From: a virus
Virus record (IMG/VR): IMGVR_UViG_3300010397_000025
Coordinates: 1-43,651 of that record
DNA length: 43,651 nucleotides
Direction: 5' to 3' (one strand)
This document shows positions 37,544 to 43,651 of this stretch, piece after piece. The notes under the pieces are model-generated. The model was not told where the DNA came from. It was given only the letters and a program-made list of their open reading frames with translations, and searched no databases. The position numbers and the translations under genes are program-made. Each line of letters starts with the position of its first letter. Position 1 is the first letter of the stretch.

Positions 37544-37789
37544 ATGTACAGGAGAGCGATCACTTTCTCGGAAGGGGAGACGCTCCTGGCATGCTCCGTC
37601 TGCGGTTTCCCTTATCTATTCCCGTCTGAACTGGTCTATACCGACGAGCGCACGTTCCGCTGCAAGCGGACGTGCCTCGACGATGAGACGAAGCTGTCGC
37701 ATGACCAGCGGCGAGCGGCCTGGGCTAACCGGCCGGCCGACCAGGTAACGATCCCACTCTCCGGGCCGAGGCCGAGCTGGCGGACATGA
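37544..37789 (+). CDS. Zinc-ribbon protein (81 aa)
   Basis: CSVC near residue 17 and CKRTC near residue 40 form a four-Cys zinc ribbon. ATGA overlap with the gp4-like gene. It may stabilise assembly or be a head accessory factor; unknown. Confidence 0.65.
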   Translation: MYRRAITFSEGETLLACSVCGFPYLFPSELVYTDERTFRCKRTCLDDETKLSHDQRRAAWANRPADQVTIPLSGPRPSWRT

Positions 37790-38523
37790 CGCTTTCCATT
37801 GGAAATACGTCGACGTTTGCTGAGACGCGCGACGAGATCATAACGGACGCGCTGACCAACCTCGGAGTGGTATCGCCGAGCAAGTCCGTGACGGACGCCC
37901 GGACGGCCGGCCTCCTGACTCATGCCGCGCGGGCACTCAACCGGCTCGTGAAGTCGATGGATGCAGATGGGCAGTTTCTCTGGCGCATCGTCCGCCGCTC
38001 GGCAACGCTGGCCATCGGCACTGAATTCATCACCATCGCAAATGACGTTCTAGATATTGACGAGCCCATGGGAATTCGTGCAGCCGGAGATGGATCAGAC
38101 AAGACGCCGGTCATGTCAATGAGCCGGGATGAATGGATGGTTCTGCGTGAGTCCGGCGATTTTCCAGTAGAAGTTGGACGTCCTGTCCGATATTTCCTGG
38201 AGCATACACAGTCCGCGGCATTGACTGACACCACGCCATCGCTCCATTTCGACAAGGTAGCAGACGTTACCTATACCGCGGAATACGCCGCGTTCATCCG
38301 CAGCGCCGATTTCGTCAGCGGTGCAACTACGCCTAACTTCCCGACCAAATGGATCTCCTGCCTCGTCTATGGCCTCACCGCCGAACTGGCTCCGGCCTAT
38401 AAACAGCCGGCGTTGATGTCGTCGTTTCGGACGATGTTCAAGGAGGAAAAGGCGCGATTGCTCTCCGATGACACCGAGCGCGGCAGCCTGACGCTTGTTC
38501 CATTTGGATTCAGGGCCTACTGA
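37786..38523 (+). CDS. gp4-like head-tail connector/tail accessory factor
   Basis: 245 residues. The N-terminal helices RDEIITDALTNLGV and ALNRLVKSMDADG match the P22 gp4-type pattern that docks on the portal. The C-terminus is helical (YGLTAELAPAYKQ). It seals and extends the portal after packaging. A GGACA-like site is at 38176-38188. Confidence 0.78.
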   Translation: MTLSIGNTSTFAETRDEIITDALTNLGVVSPSKSVTDARTAGLLTHAARALNRLVKSMDADGQFLWRIVRRSATLAIGTEFITIANDVLDIDEPMGIRAAGDGSDKTPVMSMSRDEWMVLRESGDFPVEVGRPVRYFLEHTQSAALTDTTPSLHFDKVADVTYTAEYAAFIRSADFVSGATTPNFPTKWISCLVYGLTAELAPAYKQPALMSSFRTMFKEEKARLLSDDTERGSLTLVPFGFRAY

Positions 38524-40037
38524 TGGCGACCACGGGAAAGCTCGTTGAGTGGCTCTCTGCCGGTGTCGTGACGACGGCGGGAGTCGCCGTGGCCTCGGGG
38601 GTCGTTCGGTTCTACCAGCCAGGCACCCTGACGCCGCAGACCGTCTATAGCGACGCCGCCGCCGCTTCGCCTATCACGCAACCTGTGGTGTTGAGCGCGG
38701 GTGGCGTGGCCACGGTCTACGCCGTGCAGCCGGTGCGGATGATCGTGAAGGACGCGACCGACACGACCACGCTCTACGACGTCACGGAGAACGTGACGAG
38801 GGCCGAGCAGGTCTATGTCACGTCGTCGTCGTTCAACTCGGGGACGGAGACGCAGCTCTCGACGTTGCTGAACAACTGGTCGACCACGGCAGGCGGCTCG
38901 GCCGGTCTGTTCACGTACAAGCGAACGGGCGGCACCTCTGAGCGGAACCTGCGCGACGCCATTGGCGAGTCGCGAGTCCCGGTGAAGGACATGGGCGCCG
39001 TTGGAGACGGCGTAACCAACGACACATCGGCGGTCCAGGCGGCCCTGGACAGGGCCTCCGCGGAGGGCGGCGGAACCGTGTTCTTCCCGCCGGGCACGTA
39101 CCTCATCACGTCGACGCTCACTCTGGCGGCGAACGTTTCGATGGAGGGCGTGGGGTCGGCGGTCTGCATCATCAAGCAGTCAACGGCCGCGACCAATGGC
39201 ATAACGGCGACGACCGCTGGCAACAACCGCATCCAGGGACTGCAAGTCACCCATTCGGGTACGTCGACGGGTGTTGGCGTCTCGTTTGTCACAACGACGA
39301 ATGTCATGTTGCGGGACGTGGCCGTTGCGGCCGGCAAATTCGCAACCGGCGTCAAGTTCGATGCGTGCTCGTCCACCTCGGTCTATGACTCGTCACTGGC
39401 ATGCGTCAGCAACGCGGCAAATCGAGCGCTGTTCTATACGACGAGCGGGGCGAACCATACCTGCTTCAACACGAGCCTGAGCGGTGGCGCGGCCGGCAGT
39501 TGCGTCGAAATTGCTACAGGCGCGAGCAGCATCCTGATCGCCGGTTGCCAGTTCGGAGCGCCAGGCGGAACCGGCGTAATCCTGACGTCGTCGGACAACA
39601 ACGATCAGATCCGTGTTATCGCGAACGCGGGCCTCGCAAATAACGTTGGGACGGCGTTCTCCGAAACCTCGCCGCATTCTCGCGGACTATTCCAGGTTGG
39701 CAACCTGATCGAAGGCTACGAGACCACGGTGACGTCAGGCGGAACGTTCACGCCGTCGCCAATTCTTCGCGGCGAACACATCAGGGTGTCGGGGACTACG
39801 ACCGGCGTCGCCTACGTCGTCGCAGCGCCCCCGACGAACCCGATCAGTCGGACAGCCAGGATGGTCATCGAGTTCTTCAACAATGCGGGCGGCGCCGTGA
39901 CGGGCTGGACGCTGAACGCAATCTACAAGGTCAACGGTGCGATCTCGACCACAAACCTAGACAAGACCACCATCACCTTTATCTGGGACGCTCCAACGTC
40001 CGTCTGGCGCGAGCAGTCCCGCGTGGTGACAACGTGA
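38523..40037 (+). CDS. Tailspike with pectate-lyase-type beta-helix
   Basis: 504 residues. The N-terminal 100 residues are a tail-attachment domain (ASGVVRFYQPGTLTPQTVYSD). From about residue 155 is the Pfam Pectate_lyase_3 signature (VKDMGAVGDGVTNDTSAVQAAL then GTVFFPPGTYLI), followed by beta-helix repeats to the end. Such spikes bind and often cut surface polysaccharide. Catalytic residues cannot be placed by eye. It is in the operon between connector and hub. Confidence 0.85.
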   Translation: MATTGKLVEWLSAGVVTTAGVAVASGVVRFYQPGTLTPQTVYSDAAAASPITQPVVLSAGGVATVYAVQPVRMIVKDATDTTTLYDVTENVTRAEQVYVTSSSFNSGTETQLSTLLNNWSTTAGGSAGLFTYKRTGGTSERNLRDAIGESRVPVKDMGAVGDGVTNDTSAVQAALDRASAEGGGTVFFPPGTYLITSTLTLAANVSMEGVGSAVCIIKQSTAATNGITATTAGNNRIQGLQVTHSGTSTGVGVSFVTTTNVMLRDVAVAAGKFATGVKFDACSSTSVYDSSLACVSNAANRALFYTTSGANHTCFNTSLSGGAAGSCVEIATGASSILIAGCQFGAPGGTGVILTSSDNNDQIRVIANAGLANNVGTAFSETSPHSRGLFQVGNLIEGYETTVTSGGTFTPSPILRGEHIRVSGTTTGVAYVVAAPPTNPISRTARMVIEFFNNAGGAVTGWTLNAIYKVNGAISTTNLDKTTITFIWDAPTSVWREQSRVVTT

Positions 40038-40038
40038 G

Positions 40039-40329
40039 CTACGGACACGTCGAACAGAGCTGCTGCCGGCAAGTTGCGGCGTCCGGGTTCGAGCACCACG
40101 GGCCGGTCGGAAGACAACCGACCTCCGTGTTCACGAGTATGCCCTGGGATGCGCGCGTCTTGCACAGGCCGCACAGGTTGCACGTCGGATCAGCCAGGCC
40201 GCGATTGCAGGTCACGCACTCGTACGGGCCGCTGATCGGAAACGATGACGGCGCGGACTGGTCGTCCGCCATGTCCATGCATGACGTCGTCATGACCGCT
40301 GCCGCCATCACCGTCAAAAGTATTCGCAT
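40039..40329 (-). CDS. Cys-rich lipoprotein, moron candidate
   Basis: 96 residues from ATG 40329 on the strand opposite to all neighbours. Residues 1-17 form a lipoprotein signal: basic start, hydrophobic core (ILLTVMAAAVM) and lipobox TTSC with Cys17. The mature part has ten further Cys in CxxC pairs (ECVTC, CNLCGLC). A likely outer-surface lipoprotein made from the prophage, for superinfection exclusion or host-surface change. It has its own promoter-like sequence and fits in the 340-bp gap between tailspike and hub. Confidence 0.78.
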   Translation of the reverse strand: MRILLTVMAAAVMTTSCMDMADDQSAPSSFPISGPYECVTCNRGLADPTCNLCGLCKTRASQGILVNTEVGCLPTGPWCSNPDAATCRQQLCSTCP

Positions 40330-40330
40330 G

Positions 40331-40346
40331 TGGGCAATGGTGCCCA
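40331..40346. promoter_or_regulatory. Inverted repeat TGGGCA-N4-TGCCCA over moron promoter
   Basis: Perfect 6-bp arms overlapping the predicted -10 and 5' end of the lipoprotein transcript; candidate operator or RNA hairpin. Confidence 0.5.
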
Positions 40347-40365
40347 GCTCGACCGCCGTTGTCAA
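40337..40365 (-). promoter_or_regulatory. Predicted moron promoter
   Basis: -35 TTGACA (40360-40365), 17-bp spacer, weak -10 CACCAT (40337-40342), about 8 nt before the ATG at 40329. It points leftward, against the late operon. Confidence 0.5.
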
Positions 40366-40376
40366 TGGGGTAGTCC

Positions 40377-41810
40377 GTGGCTAAGGCACGCCTCCCGCTG
40401 GCCGAGGGGATGGTCACGTCCGTGGACGACACGGCCGACGTCTCGCAGTCGGTCATCAATTTCCAGGTCGACTTGTCCGGAATTAACCGGAAGCGGCCGG
40501 CGCTGACATCGTACGCGACTACGGGGCTCGGCTCTTCGGTCCTCATCGGGCTCTACGTGTGGCAGACGTGGCTCATCGGCGTAACGCAGGACCGGAAGCT
40601 CTGGGCCATGTCGCAGACGGCGCCAACGGTCTGGCAGGCGCTCAGCGATGCCACGGCGGCGACGAAGCTTGATGGCGGCCTGAGGCCGGTCTTCGCCGAG
40701 GACGGCTTGCGGGTCGTCATCGTGGGTGGCGGCGCCATCCAGCAATGGCAGGGCGTCGGGCTCTCCTCGCGTCTCGGTGGCGGTCCTGCGGCCACACACA
40801 TCGCTGCGATCGGTGCCCGCTTCGTGGCGAACAACACCTCGGCGAGCCAGGAGTTCGACTGGTCGAATATTGGCGACGGTTCCCATGCCACGTGGGACGC
40901 GCTGGCGTTCAGCAATGCCGACGCGAGACCCGATCCGGTGGTGGGCATCTTCGAGAACCTGCGCGAGCTACATGTCTTCGGCTCGTCGACTGACCAGATC
41001 TACTCGGTCGGCTCGGACCCACTCAACCCGTTCGACTTCGTTGCCGCGACAAACGTCGGCCTCGCGGCGCCGTACTCGGTCGTTCGCCTGGACCAGGCGT
41101 TCGCGTTCCTTGACGACAAGCGCCGGTTCGTCATCAGCGACGGGCGCACGGAGACGTTCATCTCGCATCAGCTCGACAAGGATTTGCGGCAACTCGCCAC
41201 GGTCTCCGACTGCTGGGGGTATCGCGAGGACTTCGAGCAGTTCGCCAACATCGTCTGGACGTTTCCTGTCGGCGGGAAGACGTATGTGTTCGACACGGCC
41301 AAGAGCACATGGTCCGAGCGACGGTACTACTCGAATCCGTTTCAGCTCAATATGCCGCAGGGCTGCCACGTCTTCTGGCCGGCGCTCAATCTTCACCTCA
41401 TTGGGAGCACGACGGCGGCCGACGTTCTCTATCGTCTCTCTTCGGCGTCGCGGGATGACCTCGGCGGGCCGATGGTTTGCGAGCGCTACACGGGCTGGCA
41501 GGATTGCGGGACCCTCGGCTACAAGCGCGACGGCTGGCTCGATGTGACTGTCCGTCGCGGGACGGTCCCTCTCGGGAGCATAGAGAGTGCGCTGGAAGTC
41601 CGTTGCCGAGATGACGGTGGTCCGTGGTCGGACTTCGAGTTCATCCGATTGGGACAACCTGGCGACTCCGACCAGCAAATTCGTATCCGTCTCGGTGGAT
41701 GCTTCTACCGGCGGCAGTATCATTTTCGGTACAGCGGCACCGACGACTTTGCCCTTGTCAGCGCCGAGCAAGATTTTCAGGACCTGGATGCCGAAGAGGA
41801 GGCTGCGTAA
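40377..41810 (+). CDS. gp10-like tail hub/DNA stabilisation protein
   Basis: 477 residues from a GTG with GGGGT upstream. A repeating beta-propeller-type pattern of Trp/Asp/Gly-rich strands (SVLIGLYVWQTWLIG, RELHVFGSSTDQIYSVG, AFAFLDDKRRFVISDG) matches P22 gp10-type hub proteins that close the portal channel and carry the tailspikes. Acidic C-terminus. The gap to the tailspike gene is occupied by the reversed lipoprotein gene. Confidence 0.82.
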   Translation: MAKARLPLAEGMVTSVDDTADVSQSVINFQVDLSGINRKRPALTSYATTGLGSSVLIGLYVWQTWLIGVTQDRKLWAMSQTAPTVWQALSDATAATKLDGGLRPVFAEDGLRVVIVGGGAIQQWQGVGLSSRLGGGPAATHIAAIGARFVANNTSASQEFDWSNIGDGSHATWDALAFSNADARPDPVVGIFENLRELHVFGSSTDQIYSVGSDPLNPFDFVAATNVGLAAPYSVVRLDQAFAFLDDKRRFVISDGRTETFISHQLDKDLRQLATVSDCWGYREDFEQFANIVWTFPVGGKTYVFDTAKSTWSERRYYSNPFQLNMPQGCHVFWPALNLHLIGSTTAADVLYRLSSASRDDLGGPMVCERYTGWQDCGTLGYKRDGWLDVTVRRGTVPLGSIESALEVRCRDDGGPWSDFEFIRLGQPGDSDQQIRIRLGGCFYRRQYHFRYSGTDDFALVSAEQDFQDLDAEEEAA

Positions 41811-42184
41811 TGGGACTCGGCGACTACTACAACAAGGCCGTCAAGTACGTAGGCGACAACGTCAATCCGCAGAGCATCGTTGACGGTGCGAATGGCGCGA
41901 TCAACTTCCTGGACCCTGCGCGGCCGTACAATCAGCAGGCCGTCGGCCTCGACCAGGGAGCCAAGGACGCGAAGGCGCTCGCGGCGCTCCAATGGCAACG
42001 TGAGATGGCGGGCCTCGCCCAGGCGCTCGGGTACCAGCAGAAGACGCAGAACGTGATCAACGCGGTCTATGCCCCGAAGGGCCCTTCGCTACCCGCCGGC
42101 ATGCTGCCAACGCCGGCTACGCCCGCCCAGGGAGAGGGCGGGCTCGCGGCCTACATGAAGAGCCGAATGGGCGGGATGCGGTAA
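41810..42184 (+). CDS. Small virion protein (124 aa)
   Basis: ATG overlaps the hub stop (TAATG). Residues 1-60 have Asn/Gly/Gln-rich patches (YYNKAVKYVGDN), then an AALQWQREMAGLAQALGYQQK helix. Follows the hub, where tail needle and ejection proteins lie. Unknown family. Confidence 0.65.
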   Translation: MGLGDYYNKAVKYVGDNVNPQSIVDGANGAINFLDPARPYNQQAVGLDQGAKDAKALAALQWQREMAGLAQALGYQQKTQNVINAVYAPKGPSLPAGMLPTPATPAQGEGGLAAYMKSRMGGMR

Positions 42185-42187
42185 GCG

Positions 42188-43174
42188 ATGGCCAAGACCC
42201 CGCAAGAATACGCTGCCGCCGGGCAGTACGCGCCGTCGTACTACTCCTCGGCCGAGGGGCTGGCCGCGCTCCGGGCGGCCGGCGTGAGCGAATCTCAGAT
42301 TCAGCAGCTCAAGCAGCAGGGCGACGCCTACTCGCAGACCTACGGCGCATATGACCCATCCGCATTCCACCCAACTGACTACCAGCAGAGCCAGGCACGT
42401 GCGGGCCAGGACGCGCGACAGGCGAGCGTCGGCTACGCGAATTCGCCCCAGGGCCAGCAACAGCGGTCGGTGAGTGATCCGACGATTCCGGGCGGTGCCC
42501 CCACGCCGAGCAATTACCTCGAAGACCTGTGGAAACAGTACGGATCGATGTGGTTTGCGCCGTCGAACCAAAGCGCATCCCTGCCCGGCCTCCAGCAGCA
42601 ACTCGCCGGCCCTGGTCAGGCCGAGCAGTTCTACGAGCGCGCGCTCAACACGGACTCCGACCCCTACTACCAGCGCCTGCAACAGCAGGGCATGGACTCG
42701 ATCAATCAACAGATGGCGGCGCGCGGCCATTTCAACAGCGGCGGTGCCATCGCCGGGCTCGGCAACTTCGAGTCCGGTTTGAAGGCGCAGCAGTACCACG
42801 ACCTCGGCGGCTATGCCAATGCCGCGCAACAGGGACTCGCTGCCCGAGTTGGGCTCTCCGGTCAGCTTGCGAATGCGGCCGATCAGACCGACACCCAGCG
42901 ACTTCAGGGCGCATTCCAGACCGCGGGCTCCGCGCAGAACCTCAACATGGAGTCGGTCAACAACTACCTCACCGCGCAGGGTGGTCTCGACCAGGCCACG
43001 GCGAAGCTCATCACCGACTCCTTCGCGAAGGGCGGTGACCTGTCGAGCGAGGCCGGCCGTTCGGCCATCGAGGCCCAGGTGAAAGCCGAACTCGCAAAGG
43101 CCGGTGGAACGCAGGCCCAGCAGAATCTCGCCATGAACGCGCTCAACGCCCTGTTCACGGCACTGGCGGCGTAA
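42188..43174 (+). CDS. Gln/Ala-rich internal virion protein
   Basis: 328 residues, unusually Gln- and Ala-rich (LKQQGDAYSQ, QQQGMDSINQQMAARGHFNSGG). The MAARGHFNSGGAIAGLGNFE motif resembles a common motif in ejection-module proteins. Mostly helical. It leads directly into the gene that wraps round the end (TAA then ATG). Confidence 0.7.
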   Translation: MAKTPQEYAAAGQYAPSYYSSAEGLAALRAAGVSESQIQQLKQQGDAYSQTYGAYDPSAFHPTDYQQSQARAGQDARQASVGYANSPQGQQQRSVSDPTIPGGAPTPSNYLEDLWKQYGSMWFAPSNQSASLPGLQQQLAGPGQAEQFYERALNTDSDPYYQRLQQQGMDSINQQMAARGHFNSGGAIAGLGNFESGLKAQQYHDLGGYANAAQQGLAARVGLSGQLANAADQTDTQRLQGAFQTAGSAQNLNMESVNNYLTAQGGLDQATAKLITDSFAKGGDLSSEAGRSAIEAQVKAELAKAGGTQAQQNLAMNALNALFTALAA

Positions 43175-43651
43175 ATGTTTGAGTCCATCAACATCAAGCC
43201 CCTCGGCGACCCGGTTTCGGAAGGCGTAGGCCAAATCGGCGAAATCATCCGTGCGGCCCGAGAGAAGCGGCGCCTGGAGAATCAGTTCCGGGCCAAGCTC
43301 CTCATGGAGCAGGGCAACATCGACGCCGACAACCGGCGCGCCGACCGGGAAATGGGCCTCCAGGAGGCATCCTTCGAGCGCACCAACCGGAATCAGGCCG
43401 AGGAGCGTCAGCGCCAGGCAGTCAAGGATTTCCAGGCCATCTGGGAGGCGGCCGGCAAGGACCCGAGGCTCGCCATGGAGCTGGCGAAGGCGCATGGCTT
43501 CACCGTCGACGCCTCGAATCCGCAACAGCCGCTCGCAATTCCCGGACGAACTGACCAGAAATCGCCGCCGGCTATGGCGCCTGACCAGCGCGACCCGATG
43601 GAGGACATCCATGTGGGCGACGAGCCAGAACCGGCCGGCGCTCCCGAGCCG
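43175..43651 (+). CDS. Virion/ejection-type protein, N-terminal part (wraps to position 1)
   Basis: ATG 43175 directly follows the upstream TAA. The frame runs off the end and continues in register at base 1, finishing at 1494 (615 residues in all). The N-terminal 80 residues are a charged coiled coil (EIIRAAREKRRLENQFRAKL, then a DNRRADREMGLQEAS segment). It is likely an oligomeric virion component. The last 123 bases duplicate 1-123 because of the circular join. Confidence 0.8.
   Translation, partial: MFESINIKPLGDPVSEGVGQIGEIIRAAREKRRLENQFRAKLLMEQGNIDADNRRADREMGLQEASFERTNRNQAEERQRQAVKDFQAIWEAAGKDPRLAMELAKAHGFTVDASNPQQPLAIPGRTDQKSPPAMAPDQRDPMEDIHVGDEPEPAGAPEP
43529..43651. repeat. Terminal direct repeat, right copy
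   Basis: Exact copy of bases 1-123; unique genome length is therefore about 43,528 bp. Confidence 0.97.

Noticed and set aside
43529-43651. True physical terminal repeats of a T7-like linear genome
   Set aside because: Only 123 bp, within a coding frame that continues in register; an assembly overlap of a circular map is simpler.

Overview
The window is the complete genome of a temperate, short-tailed (podovirus-type) phage. Its first 123 bases recur exactly as its last 123 bases, and one gene runs unbroken across the join. The genome is therefore circular or circularly permuted, with about 43.5 kb of unique sequence. It is GC-rich, genes are packed with ATGA/GTGA/TAATG overlaps, and no bacterial flanking DNA is seen. 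A lipobox protein and a signal-peptide protein are compatible with a Gram-negative host. A small Cys-rich sigma-region-4 protein resembles a family I associate with Myxococcota and relatives; that host hint is weak.

Late genes read rightward from about 27.1 kb, through the join, to 5.5 kb. They start with a sigma-4-like protein and small genes. Next come the large terminase, portal, GroES-like co-chaperonin, scaffold, minor head proteins, gpT-like major capsid protein, a beta-helix protein, a gp4-like connector, a pectate-lyase-fold tailspike and a gp10-like hub. A row of ejection-type proteins and small tail or fibre proteins follows. One gene in this block is reversed: a Cys-rich lipoprotein with its own promoter-like sequence between tailspike and hub, which looks like a lysogenic-conversion 'moron'.

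The left operon reads leftward from 12.9 to 5.9 kb and is a coupled chain of 15 genes. It encodes a KGG-motif protein, a ParB-like protein with a DnaJ-type zinc finger, zinc-knuckle and zinc-ribbon proteins, a DUF1643 protein, an SF2 helicase, a GerE-type HTH, a stand-alone DnaA domain IV and a CHC2 primase zinc finger. It ends with tiny membrane proteins, an MT-A70 adenine methylase and an HNH protein. Upstream lie an attP core that is the 3' half of a tRNA-Phe gene, then the integrase.

From 14.1 to 19.7 kb (leftward) lies a recombination and accessory block: a RecB-like nuclease with an Fe-S cysteine pattern, an Mgm101-type annealing protein, a protein carrying 47 tandem 12-bp repeats, and a 24-cysteine protein. 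From 19.8 to 27.1 kb is a mosaic control and accessory region. It holds two HTH proteins, a PD-(D/E)XK resolvase-like protein, a DUF932 protein, a secreted DUF3761 protein and many micro-proteins.

Two dispersed motifs stand out. One is a palindrome, GGACA-N3-TGTCC: six perfect copies and at least eleven with one mismatch, spread through early, control and late DNA. The other is GTGTAGAG/CTCTACAC, concentrated at promoters of the control region, including a 28-bp palindrome laid over a promoter whose transcript would be leaderless. The phage may carry a stoperator-like or dispersed-centromere-like system plus a second operator set. The attP core also lies between a predicted promoter and the left operon, so integration would disconnect them. 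I recognise no endolysin and no DNA polymerase.
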